This document shows positions 1 to 8,995 of a DNA stretch of 12,881 bases, in pieces. This stretch comes from an uncultured Fretibacterium sp. Lineage in GTDB: Bacteria > Synergistota > Synergistia > Synergistales > Aminobacteriaceae. The DNA lies in NCBI GenBank assembly GCA_937915755.1, contig CALGGR010000183.1:1-12881 (forward strand), in the 5' to 3' direction. Each line of letters opens with the position of its first letter. Position 1 is the stretch's first letter. The notes beneath the pieces were generated by a model. It was not told the DNA's origin. It did not search any database and worked only from the letters and a program-made list of their open reading frames with translations. Made by a program: the position numbers and the translations under genes.

Positions 1-1
1 A

Positions 2-3000
2 GCCGTTGACGAAGTACGGGAGAATGAGGCGGAAATATCTGGAAGAATGGAAAGTACGGACAGCGTTGGAATTGGGAGAGAATCTGCTAATTCATTGTCT
101 GGAAGTACAGGAACGGGCGAAGGCGATGAAAAGCGAGCTGATGAGCCAGCTAGAGAGCCAGAATCCGCCGCCCGACAGGGGAGTCGACCCGCTGGGTTGG
201 GTACAGCACATGAACAGTCTGGACATGACAGCGGAAGAAATAGTGCTGAACAGCGTAATATACAGCTAGATTTATTTGACATAACGGAAGAGCCAGAGGA
301 TATTGAAGAAGTAGAAAATATAACTTCAGTATCTTCAATTTCTGATATAGGAAATGCAGTAAAAGATGTAGTAAATACCTCATCAGATAGTCGAAATATA
401 GAAAATATAGGAAAAGTATCTAACATAGAAAAAGGAGAACAAGCCCCTGCATTTGACACATCAGAGACTTTCCTGCAAACGGAACAATCAGCGGCCAAAG
501 AAAACCCCGAACCTGATCTTGCAGAGACAGTAATAAATCTGCGCCCCGAATCACCAACCCCCCGAAACCCAAGCCAGCCACGAACGAATTACCGAATAAC
601 GGACGAAGAATTAGGAGTAGGCGGAGCGAAAACGAAATACCGCAATAATGTGGAGGCAATCCGAAAGCTGAAGGCAATCGAGAGTGAAGACCGCCTAGCG
701 ACCCCCGAAGAGCAAGAAATATTGTCGCGTTATGTGGGCTGGGGAGGAATTCCACAGGCATTTGACGAGAGCAATGAAGACTGGAGCAAGGAATACGCGG
801 AGTTAAAAGGTTTGCTGACAGAAGGCGAGTATAACGCGGCGCGAGGCTCAACGCTGAATGCCCATTACACCTCACCGACAGTAGCACGTGCAATGTATGA
901 CATGCTTGCGAGAATGGGATTTACGACGGGCAATATTCTTGAGCCATCATGTGGAACGGGGAACTTTTTCGGAGTGTTGCCTGAAAGCATGTGTAACTCC
1001 AAGCTATACGGAGTTGAATTAGACAGCATAACAGGCAGAATAGCTCGTCAGCTTTACCAGAAGGCCGACATAAAAATAGACGGATATGAACGAGCGAAGT
1101 ACCCTGATAATTTCTTTGATGTGGCGATAGGAAATGTACCGTTCGGCAGTTATTCATTGATAGACGGCGAACACAAGCGTGAGCGCGAAAATCTGAGGAT
1201 ACACGATTATTTTTTCGCGAAGACGCTGGACAAGGTGAGGCCGGGCGGAATAGTGGCGTTCATAACCTCCAAAGGAACGCTTGATAAGGCGAACAGTTCA
1301 GTCCGAGAGTATTTAGCGCAACGAGCGGAGCTGTTAGGAGCAGTGAGACTGCCGAATAATGCGTTTAAGGACAACGCCGGCACGGAAGTAACAGCGGACA
1401 TAGTATTTCTCCAGAAGCGCGACAAAATAGTAGACGACATTCAAGCTGGCTGGACACAGACGCACGAAAACGAAGATGGAATCCGAGTCAACGATTATTT
1501 TATCCAGCACCCCGAAATGGTATTGGGGAAAATGGTACGTGATAGCCGAATGTACGGGAATGAAACCGAGACGACGTGCGAGCCAATCGAAGGACCGGAT
1601 TTAGGGGAGCAACTTCACGAAGCACTAGGGAAAATCGAAGGACGAATCGAGGAGCGAGAAATCCAAACTCAGGAAAACACGCAGGAGAGAATCCCCGCCG
1701 ATCCCGGAGTGCGAAATTTCAGCTACACGCTAGTGAATGGAGAATTGTATTACCGGGAAGACTCGCAGATGTACAAGCCTGATATGTCTGAATCAGCAAT
1801 AAGCCGAGCGAAAGGCATGGTGAGAGTGCGGGACGCTTGCCGTGCAGTAATCAATGCACAAATGGACGGTTGCAGTGATGAGACGCTAAGAGGGCTTCAG
1901 GCGAAGTTAAACAGTGCGTATGACAGTTTCAGCCGAATGTATGGGCGAATAAATGACGCGCAAAATGCGAGGGCATTTGATGAAGACAGCTCATATTACT
2001 TAATCTGCGGGCTAGAAAATCTTGACGCGCACCATAAATTTCTAGGGAAGTCGGATATGTTTACGCGGCGGACAATCCAGCAGAACGTAGTGCCGACCAA
2101 AGTGGAAACAGCACAGGAAGCCCTATTGTTGTCGATGTCAGAAAAAGCGCGTGTAGATATGGAGTACATGAGCGATTTAACGGGTAAGACGGAGTCAGAA
2201 TTATTTAGCGAGCTGAAAGGAGAAATCTACCGCGTCCCGAAGCCCGCCGACGCGAGAGGAAGAGGAGAATACCAGACAGCGGACGAATATTTGTCGGGGA
2301 ATGTGCGCGAAAAATTGGTGATGGCGAGATTGTTTGCGAAGGACAATTCCGAATACGCGGACAATGTGAAAGCCCTAGAAGCGGCCCAGCCCGAACCGTT
2401 ACAGGCGACAGAAATTGACGTGAGATTAGGCTCAACGTGGGTGCCGCCAGAATATGTAGAACAGTTCATGCACGAATTGTTAGAAACGCCGACCTATGCA
2501 CGAAGCCGAATAACAGTAGCCTATTCCGAGCATACGTCAGCATGGAATGTATCAGGAAAGAAGCTCGACGCAGGGAATGTATTAGCGAACACGACGTACG
2601 GAACGTCGTCAATAAATGCGTACAGCATAATCGAAGAGACGCTGAATCTGAAAGCAGTAAAAATCTACAAGACAGTAGAGGACAACGAAGGCCACGAACG
2701 TCGAGTAATAGATACTGAAGCGACGACATTGGCGCAACAGAAGCAGGAAGAAATCAAGGGAAAATTCAAGGAATGGATATTTGAAGACCCCGACCGCCGA
2801 GAACATTTAGTGAGTATCTACAACGAAAGATTCAATTCGACAAGAGCGCGGGAATACGACGGAAGCCATTTGAATTTTGGAGGAATTAACCCCGAAATCA
2901 ATTTACGCCCGCACCAGCGGGACGCAATAGCGAGAATCCTTTACGGCGGAAATACGCTTTTAGCGCATGAAGTGGGAGCGGGAAAAACCTACGAGATGGT

Positions 3001-5755
3001 AGCGGCGGCAATGGAATCTAAACGCATAGGACTATCTCACAAGAGTCTTTTCGTAGTGCCAAATCATCTTACGGAGCAGATGGCAACGGAAACACTGAGG
3101 CTTTATCCCGGAGCGAATGTGCTAGTGGCGACGAAGCGAGATTTTGAGGCGAAGAACCGCAAGAAATTCTGCGCGAAGATAGCGACAGGAGATTACGACA
3201 TAATAATAATCGGCCACAGTCAATTTGAGAAAATCCCGTTATCGGAAGAGCGTCAAGAAAGATTCATAACTTCACAGATAGAAGAAATCACGGAGGGCAT
3301 TCGTGAACTGAAGCAGGAACGAGGAGAACGTTGGAGCATAAAACAGATGGAGGCGAGCAAAAAATCCCTAGAAGCGCGTCTTGAAAGGTTACAAGCCTCA
3401 CACAAGAAAGATGATGTGATAACGTTCGAGGAGTTAGGAGTCGACCGCCTATTTGTAGATGAGGCGCACGGGTACAAGAATCTGTACTTGTACACGAAAA
3501 TGCAGAACGTAGCAGGAATCTCACAGACGGAAGCGCAGAAATCATCTGATATGTTCATGAAGTGCCGTTACATGGATGAGTTGACAGGAGGCCGGGGGAT
3601 AATCTTTGCGACGGGAACGCCCGTGAGCAATTCAATGACGGAGCTTTATACAATGCAGAGGTATCTCCAGTTTGATAAATTGCGCTCAATGGGACTGCAA
3701 AATTTTGACGCATGGGCCTCAACGTTCGGAGAAACGACAACCGCCTTAGAATTAGCCCCCGAAGGCACAGGCTTCCGAGCAAAGACGAGATTTTCCAAGT
3801 TTTTCAATCTGCCAGAGCTGATGAAAACGTTTAAGGACGTAGCAGACATCAAGACAGCGGATATGCTGAATTTGCCACGCCCGAAAGCAAATTTTCACGT
3901 GGTGTCAGTGAAGCCAACAGAAGAACAGAGGCAGTTAGTAGCTGGATTATCGGAACGAGCAAGCCGAGTGCATAGCCGACAAGTGAGGCCGGAAGAAGAT
4001 AATATGCTGAAGATAACTTCCGATGGTCGTAAAATCGGACTAGACCAGAGATTGATAAATCCCCTTTTGCCTGACGATCCGGGTAGCAAGGTGAATACGT
4101 GCGTAAGAAACGTATTCCAGATATGGCAGGACACGCAAGCGGACAGGCTGACGCAGTTAATATTCTGCGATTTTTCAACGCCGGGCAAGGATAAAGGATT
4201 TAACGTTTACGACGACATCAAGGAGAAATTGATAGCGAGCGGAGTCCCCGAAAGCGAAATAGCGTTTATCCACGACGCTGACACAGAGAAAAAGAAAGAT
4301 GAGCTGTTCGCCAAAGTGAGAAGCGGAGAAGTGCGTGTGCTAATGGGATCGACGCAAAAAATGGGAGCAGGAACGAACGTACAGGACAGACTGATAGCCC
4401 TGCACGATTTGGATTGCCCGTGGCGACCCGCAGATTTGGAACAACGAGCGGGACGAATAATCCGGCAAGGTAACCAGAATCCCGAAGTGAACATCTACCG
4501 CTATGTAACGGAAAGTACGTTTGACGCATACCTTTATCAGACTGTGGAGAACAAGCAAAAATTCATAAGCCAGATAATGACGAGCCGAACGCCGTTGCGG
4601 AGCTGTGAAGACGTAGATGAATCCGTCCTGAGTTATTCAGAGGTAAAAGCCCTTTGCATAGGCGACCCGCGCATCAAGGAAAAGATGGAACTGGATATAG
4701 ACGTGAACAAGCTGAAAATGCTGGAAGCGAGCTTTAAGAATCAGCATTACACGTTGCAGGATAGATTGAGAAAAACGTTGCCCGCGTCAATCTCAGCAAC
4801 GGAGCATAAAATCGAACTATTAGAAAGAGACCAAGCAACAGCCGATAGGACGAAGAGCGCGGACTTCAAAATGACGATAATGGGCAAAACGTTCGGGCTT
4901 GACGCAGAAGGAAATCCGCGAAAGCAGGAAGCCGGAGAAGCTCTTTTAGCGGCGGCGCAGACATTAGGGCGGAACGATGGAACTGTCGGAGAATATCGAG
5001 GCTTCAGGATGAGTTTCTACATGGAACAAGTCTCTGGGAAGGTGTACCTTAACCTTCAAGGAGCGACGACGCACAATGTAGAACTAGGAACGAGCGTACT
5101 GGGAAATCTAGCGCGAATAGAAAATGCGATAAACGGAATCCCGCAGAGATTAGAAGCGACGCGCGGGCAATTATCGAATTATCAGAATCAGGTAAAAGCG
5201 GCGGAGGAAGAATTACAGCGACCGTTTCCCCATGCGGATGAGCTAAAAGAGAAATCAGCACGATTAGCGAAATTGAATGCGGAGCTAACGATGTCGGAGA
5301 GTAGCCCGTCGCCAAAGCCAGAAGAGCAACCGAGCGTAGAGCCAACTGAAGCAGAAGTAGAAGATATAGGAATACCCGCTCCCGAAACCACAGAAAAGAC
5401 GTATCCAGCTCCGCCAGTAGATGAGGCAGTGAATTTCAGGGGAATCCCGCCGTCAATATCAGGGGAAACGATACGGAACTTGAAACTGATAGAAGGCGAG
5501 CCAGTAATCTACATGAATCCGCGCACGGACGGGCAGCAGTACAAGGGAACAATCCTGCATGTGGACAAGGAACAGGGATATTGCGTTCAGTTGAGCGGGA
5601 AACATAGTTTATTTGTCCACAGTCTTGACAGGTTAGAGCGAACGCCGGAAGTGGGAGAAAATCTCAAGCTGTCATATCCGAGAGAAGCTGGGCATAAAGC
5701 GATATTGAGCCTACAGGATAACCCAAGCCAAACGCACGTGCGAAGCCGCAGATAA
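2..5755 (+). CDS. N6-adenine DNA methyltransferase-SNF2 helicase fusion with C-terminal KfrB-like domain (5' partial)
   Basis: The frame is open from base 2 with no upstream stop, so the ATG at 47 is probably internal and the true N terminus lies outside the window. Residues here are counted from that ATG. An acidic, low-complexity linker (about 1-180) leads to a conserved block with the motif VGWGGIP. A methyltransferase domain follows, with the SAM-binding motif EPSCGTGNF (about 299-307) and the catalytic-type motif GNVPFG (362-367), a variant of NPPY. Superfamily 2 helicase motifs come later: Walker A HEVGAGKT with GAGKT at 977-981, DEAH at 1138-1141, FATGTPVSNS, and the arginine-finger motif QRAGRIIRQG (1466-1475). 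A Pro/Glu-rich linker and a KfrB-like domain (about 1815-1887) close the protein, which ends in a basic tail (HVRSRR). Such fusions (phage P1 DarB and polyvalent proteins of conjugative elements) are known or proposed to protect incoming DNA from restriction. That role is inferred here; the domain calls are firm. Confidence 0.93.
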   Translation, partial: AVDEVRENEAEISGRMESTDSVGIGRESANSLSGSTGTGEGDEKRADEPAREPESAARQGSRPAGLGTAHEQSGHDSGRNSAEQRNIQLDLFDITEEPEDIEEVENITSVSSISDIGNAVKDVVNTSSDSRNIENIGKVSNIEKGEQAPAFDTSETFLQTEQSAAKENPEPDLAETVINLRPESPTPRNPSQPRTNYRITDEELGVGGAKTKYRNNVEAIRKLKAIESEDRLATPEEQEILSRYVGWGGIPQAFDESNEDWSKEYAELKGLLTEGEYNAARGSTLNAHYTSPTVARAMYDMLARMGFTTGNILEPSCGTGNFFGVLPESMCNSKLYGVELDSITGRIARQLYQKADIKIDGYERAKYPDNFFDVAIGNVPFGSYSLIDGEHKRERENLRIHDYFFAKTLDKVRPGGIVAFITSKGTLDKANSSVREYLAQRAELLGAVRLPNNAFKDNAGTEVTADIVFLQKRDKIVDDIQAGWTQTHENEDGIRVNDYFIQHPEMVLGKMVRDSRMYGNETETTCEPIEGPDLGEQLHEALGKIEGRIEEREIQTQENTQERIPADPGVRNFSYTLVNGELYYREDSQMYKPDMSESAISRAKGMVRVRDACRAVINAQMDGCSDETLRGLQAKLNSAYDSFSRMYGRINDAQNARAFDEDSSYYLICGLENLDAHHKFLGKSDMFTRRTIQQNVVPTKVETAQEALLLSMSEKARVDMEYMSDLTGKTESELFSELKGEIYRVPKPADARGRGEYQTADEYLSGNVREKLVMARLFAKDNSEYADNVKALEAAQPEPLQATEIDVRLGSTWVPPEYVEQFMHELLETPTYARSRITVAYSEHTSAWNVSGKKLDAGNVLANTTYGTSSINAYSIIEETLNLKAVKIYKTVEDNEGHERRVIDTEATTLAQQKQEEIKGKFKEWIFEDPDRREHLVSIYNERFNSTRAREYDGSHLNFGGINPEINLRPHQRDAIARILYGGNTLLAHEVGAGKTYEMVAAAMESKRIGLSHKSLFVVPNHLTEQMATETLRLYPGANVLVATKRDFEAKNRKKFCAKIATGDYDIIIIGHSQFEKIPLSEERQERFITSQIEEITEGIRELKQERGERWSIKQMEASKKSLEARLERLQASHKKDDVITFEELGVDRLFVDEAHGYKNLYLYTKMQNVAGISQTEAQKSSDMFMKCRYMDELTGGRGIIFATGTPVSNSMTELYTMQRYLQFDKLRSMGLQNFDAWASTFGETTTALELAPEGTGFRAKTRFSKFFNLPELMKTFKDVADIKTADMLNLPRPKANFHVVSVKPTEEQRQLVAGLSERASRVHSRQVRPEEDNMLKITSDGRKIGLDQRLINPLLPDDPGSKVNTCVRNVFQIWQDTQADRLTQLIFCDFSTPGKDKGFNVYDDIKEKLIASGVPESEIAFIHDADTEKKKDELFAKVRSGEVRVLMGSTQKMGAGTNVQDRLIALHDLDCPWRPADLEQRAGRIIRQGNQNPEVNIYRYVTESTFDAYLYQTVENKQKFISQIMTSRTPLRSCEDVDESVLSYSEVKALCIGDPRIKEKMELDIDVNKLKMLEASFKNQHYTLQDRLRKTLPASISATEHKIELLERDQATADRTKSADFKMTIMGKTFGLDAEGNPRKQEAGEALLAAAQTLGRNDGTVGEYRGFRMSFYMEQVSGKVYLNLQGATTHNVELGTSVLGNLARIENAINGIPQRLEATRGQLSNYQNQVKAAEEELQRPFPHADELKEKSARLAKLNAELTMSESSPSPKPEEQPSVEPTEAEVEDIGIPAPETTEKTYPAPPVDEAVNFRGIPPSISGETIRNLKLIEGEPVIYMNPRTDGQQYKGTILHVDKEQGYCVQLSGKHSLFVHSLDRLERTPEVGENLKLSYPREAGHKAILSLQDNPSQTHVRSRR

Positions 5756-5771
5756 GGAGGACGAAATAATG
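5753..5771 (+). promoter_or_regulatory. Strong ribosome binding site overlapping the upstream stop codon
   Basis: The sequence TAAGGAGG combines the TAA stop of the helicase gene (5753-5755) with a full Shine-Dalgarno core (GGAGG, 5756-5760). It lies eight bases before the ATG at 5769. This fixes the start of the zeta-like gene and suggests translational coupling. Confidence 0.8.
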
Positions 5772-7031
5772 CCAGAAATGCACGAAGACCATAGACGCAT
5801 AATAGAGGAGCTGAATCGTCAGCAGATTTCGGAGTGTAAAGCCACAGCCAAGCCGAAGGCTGTAATATTATGTGGCCAGCCGGGAAGCGGTAGAAGTACA
5901 CAACTCTCGACAGTCATGCAGAAATTTTCAGGGAGTGGAGCAGTATTGCTAGATGAAAGCCAAAGACAAGATAAGCCCCAAAGCCTTTTTGAAGAGGCAT
6001 TGCATGGAAAAAAGAATCTAGTAATCAATGCCACGCTTCCGAATAGTGGATTGTTGAAAAACCTTCGAGAGGAAGGTTATACAACCAGTATTTACATAGT
6101 CTCAGCGCATGAGAGGGAAAGCCTTTTGAGCCTTTATCAAAAATACGAAGGTCAGCTTGTGGCACTTGGAATCGGAGATAAACCGAAACTAGCCGAACAT
6201 GACGAGATATACATGAAATTGCCTGAAACGCTCCAGCGAATAGAGGATGAAGGATTAAGCGATGAAATTGTAATCCGCGACCGCAAGGGCAACGAGATAT
6301 ACAGAAATCATCAGGCCAATGGTAGATGGGGAAATGAGCCACAATCATCACAGGCACTAGAGACCAGTCGCAATCGAGCATGGGCAGCGGAAGAAATAGC
6401 CAAGTATCAAGAAGACTGGCAGAAAGTAATCCGAAGCATGTATGCACGAGGAGCATCTCCGAAAGAAATCGACGAGGCCGAACGAGTGCGAGATCGTTGC
6501 TTGAAGAGTATAAGGAGATTGCTGCCAGAAAAAATAGCGGAGCTGAACAAGGTAGAGGAGAATGAAATCGAGTCAGCGGTATCATTGCTGAAAAATCCGC
6601 GCTCACTAGATAATTCGTCATTCAGGGGTTATGAATCATCGCCGCAACAGAACGATACGCTGGACATGCTAGACCAAATCAAGAAGAACGTACAGGAAAG
6701 CAAGACTGCGCTAGAGAAGTTGAAACAGGCAGGATTGTCGCCAGACAAGGACATAACGAAGAATAAAATCGTTAGTCCGGGTCAATTTCCGAATGTGAAG
6801 GGAGCGGAAGTAATTTCCCGAACGAAAGACACATTGACGCTAGTGAAAGGGCGTAGTTTGTTCATCTATGAGCTGAAACGTCTTGAATTGAAAGCTCCCG
6901 CATTAGGGCAACCCGGAGAAAAATTAGACCTGCGATGGCCATCAGGACAAGAAAAAGCGCGAGGGACAATAGCCCTTGAAAGGGAACAACATCACAGCCG
7001 CGTCCGCAGTCAAAACGAGGACATGAAATGA
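5769..7031 (+). CDS. Zeta-toxin-like P-loop kinase protein with C-terminal KfrB-like domain
   Basis: 420 residues. The N-terminal part resembles zeta/PezT-type kinases, which phosphorylate UDP-N-acetylglucosamine precursors or other small substrates. It has a beta strand and P-loop GQPGSGRST (36-44), an LLDESQR segment (60-66) matching the family's acidic D..R region, and NLVINATLPNSG (83-94) matching the family's N-V-I-E-G-T strand. The Walker A lysine is replaced by arginine (R42), and the glutamate usual in the second strand is asparagine (N87), so classical kinase activity is doubtful. A charged, helical middle (about 200-320) leads to a KfrB-like domain (about 332-405) related to the C terminus of the preceding gene. 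The last residues are HHSRVRSQNEDMK. No epsilon-type antitoxin lies beside it. It overlaps the coupling protein gene by four bases, so it belongs to the transfer operon. A polyvalent establishment protein is more likely than a free toxin-antitoxin system. Confidence 0.8.
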   Translation: MPEMHEDHRRIIEELNRQQISECKATAKPKAVILCGQPGSGRSTQLSTVMQKFSGSGAVLLDESQRQDKPQSLFEEALHGKKNLVINATLPNSGLLKNLREEGYTTSIYIVSAHERESLLSLYQKYEGQLVALGIGDKPKLAEHDEIYMKLPETLQRIEDEGLSDEIVIRDRKGNEIYRNHQANGRWGNEPQSSQALETSRNRAWAAEEIAKYQEDWQKVIRSMYARGASPKEIDEAERVRDRCLKSIRRLLPEKIAELNKVEENEIESAVSLLKNPRSLDNSSFRGYESSPQQNDTLDMLDQIKKNVQESKTALEKLKQAGLSPDKDITKNKIVSPGQFPNVKGAEVISRTKDTLTLVKGRSLFIYELKRLELKAPALGQPGEKLDLRWPSGQEKARGTIALEREQHHSRVRSQNEDMK

Positions 7032-8917
7032 AGACGACAATCAAGGGAAATTACTCATTCCGTAAACCGTCCAAACGTAAAGGCACAAACGCGCTTGCAT
7101 TCATAGGGCTGATATTAATATTTTGCTCGTTAATAGCGGGAACGCAGTATTTTGCATGGAATGTAGGCAAGAATCGCTTCCCCAATGAATTATTCAGTTA
7201 TGCAGGAATAAGAATCTACTCGCCACTTGAAATAATGGACTGGCTGAAATTATGGCAGACGGAACATCGAGACATGGGAGACTTCACAGAGAGTTTAATC
7301 TTGATGGGCGGTTGTGCATTCATGGGGGTTGCGCTGATAGGAATAGCGGTGAGGAATAGAAATGAGAAACATGACGCTGGAAATCTTTACGGCTCTGCCC
7401 AATATGCAGAACTTGACGAGATACGAGAAGCCGGACTATTACCCGCTAAAGGCGAAAAAGGGAAGGGAGTTTACGTAGGGGGTTGGATAAATCCGAAAGA
7501 CGGCCAGCAATATTATCTGCGTCATAACGGAAAGGAACACGTAATAGCATTAGCCCCGACCCGTTCAGGAAAGGGCGTAGGGTTGGTAATACCGACGCTT
7601 TTGTCATGGGAACATTCAGTAGTAGTTCTCGACATCAAGGGTGAGAACTGGGCATTAACATCGGGCTGGAGACATGAGAACGGCCACAAGGTATTGCGTT
7701 GGGATCCAACGGACGCAATCGAAGGCCGGAGCGCAAGATATAACCCGCTTGCAGAAATCCGAATTGGGACGGTTTACGAAACAGGGGACGTGATGAATGT
7801 AGCAACGCTGTTAGTTGACCCTGACGGAAAAGGAGTAGACGGGCATTGGGAACAGACAGCGCGGTCTCTGTTAATTGGAGCAATAACTCATGTAGTTTAT
7901 CGAGCCAGAAATGAAGGGCGGACGGGAAATTTATCAGAAGTCCTGCACGAACTGACAGGGGACGGCTATGAGGATATGGCTAATTCATGGAAGCAGTACG
8001 AACACAAGCGGGACGGTGATGTATTCTATGACCCAACAGGGAACGTTCGTGAAAGTCCATGCCACCCTGTTGTAGAGCAAGTAGCCAATGAAATGCTGAA
8101 CCGAGCAGAGGAAGAAGCCTCATCAGTGCTATCAACAGCGGTAGCGAAGTTAGGACTTTACACCGATCCCGTAGTAGCAAGAAATACGTCAGTGAGTGAT
8201 TTCCGCATTCAGGACGTAATGGACAATGAATCGCCCGTATCGCTTTATCTTGTACTGAACCCGACGAACATTCAGAGGCTCAAACCGTTAGTGAGGCTGT
8301 TCATATCGCAGTTAGTATTTATCTTAATGCCGGAGATGGAATTTCGAGGAGGGCAGATGAAAGCTCCATACAAGCACAGGCTGTTATTGTTGCTTGACGA
8401 GTTCCCGGCGTTAGGGAAGTTAGGGATATTTGAACAGGCAATAGCGTATTTCGGAGGCTGGAACATCAAGGCATATTTAATCTGTCAGGACAAAGCGCAG
8501 CTAGACGCGGCATATGGCAAGGATGAATCGATAACGTCGAACTGTCATGTAACAGTAGCCTACGCGCCGAACAAGGTAGAGACAGCCAAATATCTCTCTG
8601 ACCGATTAGGGGTAACGACAGTGATTAAGGAGCAGGAGAGTATCTCATTTCAGGGAGGAACTGGAATATTTGCGAAAAAGAGTGTAACGAAGTCTCAGCA
8701 GGAAGTTCAGCGAGCAGTATTAACGCCCGATGAAATAATGAGATTGCCCGGCCCGGTGAAAGATGTTGACCAGAATATAACCGAACCCGGCGATATGCTA
8801 GTGTTTGCGGCAGGATTCCCTCCAGTATATGGGAAGCAGATATTGTACTTTTTGGACAAGACATTTTCGGAAAGGTCGAAGATAGACGCGCCGGAGAAAA
8901 GTGATAAATTAAATTAG
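7028..8917 (+). CDS. VirD4/TraG-family type IV secretion coupling protein (T4CP)
   Basis: 629 residues, close to IncP TraG length. The ATG overlaps the previous stop (ATGA, 7028-7031) with GAGG about eight bases upstream. A basic N terminus precedes two predicted membrane segments (about 22-44 and 88-108), so the protein is an inner-membrane ATPase with a cytoplasmic motor. Walker A is APTRSGKG (176-183). It is followed by VIPTLLSW and VVVLDIKGENW, both hallmarks of the VirD4/TraG family. Walker B is LLLLLDEFP, with D457 and E458. The all-alpha domain region is present and the C terminus looks complete. In the family, the hexamer recruits the relaxase-DNA complex and protein substrates to the type IV secretion channel. 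No relaxase or channel genes lie in the window. Having it in one operon with two KfrB-tailed proteins suggests they are transferred or act at transfer. Confidence 0.95.
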   Translation: MKTTIKGNYSFRKPSKRKGTNALAFIGLILIFCSLIAGTQYFAWNVGKNRFPNELFSYAGIRIYSPLEIMDWLKLWQTEHRDMGDFTESLILMGGCAFMGVALIGIAVRNRNEKHDAGNLYGSAQYAELDEIREAGLLPAKGEKGKGVYVGGWINPKDGQQYYLRHNGKEHVIALAPTRSGKGVGLVIPTLLSWEHSVVVLDIKGENWALTSGWRHENGHKVLRWDPTDAIEGRSARYNPLAEIRIGTVYETGDVMNVATLLVDPDGKGVDGHWEQTARSLLIGAITHVVYRARNEGRTGNLSEVLHELTGDGYEDMANSWKQYEHKRDGDVFYDPTGNVRESPCHPVVEQVANEMLNRAEEEASSVLSTAVAKLGLYTDPVVARNTSVSDFRIQDVMDNESPVSLYLVLNPTNIQRLKPLVRLFISQLVFILMPEMEFRGGQMKAPYKHRLLLLLDEFPALGKLGIFEQAIAYFGGWNIKAYLICQDKAQLDAAYGKDESITSNCHVTVAYAPNKVETAKYLSDRLGVTTVIKEQESISFQGGTGIFAKKSVTKSQQEVQRAVLTPDEIMRLPGPVKDVDQNITEPGDMLVFAAGFPPVYGKQILYFLDKTFSERSKIDAPEKSDKLN

Positions 8918-8945
8918 AAAATTGTGTGAGCTATTTCATTGATTG

Positions 8946-8954
8946 TGATAAAAT
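8946..8954 (+). promoter_or_regulatory. Candidate extended -10 promoter for the small regulator
   Basis: TGATAAAAT fits an extended -10 element: TG at 8946-8947, one base, then TAAAAT at 8949-8954. It lies about 40 bases before the GTG start of the Cro/CI-like gene, inside the 78-base gap after the coupling protein gene. No good -35 is seen at 16-18 bases, which is tolerated for extended -10 promoters. No terminator hairpin was seen between the two genes, so read-through from the transfer operon is also possible. Confidence 0.4.
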
Positions 8955-8995
8955 GATGTCTATGAAATTTTTATACAGAAAGGCGGAAGAGTACT

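Noticed and set aside
6..269. 87-residue open reading frame at the left edge
   Set aside because: It overlaps the helicase fusion in another frame, has no ribosome site and no recognisable domain. The fusion frame is open to the edge and continues into a clear domain protein.
4266..4274. DnaA box-like TTATCCACG (also near 11482)
   Set aside because: Both lie within coding sequence, mismatch the consensus at the last base and are isolated, so chance is sufficient.
6025..6621. 198-residue open reading frame on the - strand inside the zeta-like gene
   Set aside because: It is a long shadow frame favoured by the purine-rich coding strand. The + strand frame carries clear motifs and a good start.
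5769..7031. Classical epsilon-zeta toxin-antitoxin module
   Set aside because: No epsilon-like antitoxin gene is adjacent, the Walker A lysine is replaced, and the protein has a KfrB-like tail, so it is better described as a polyvalent protein.
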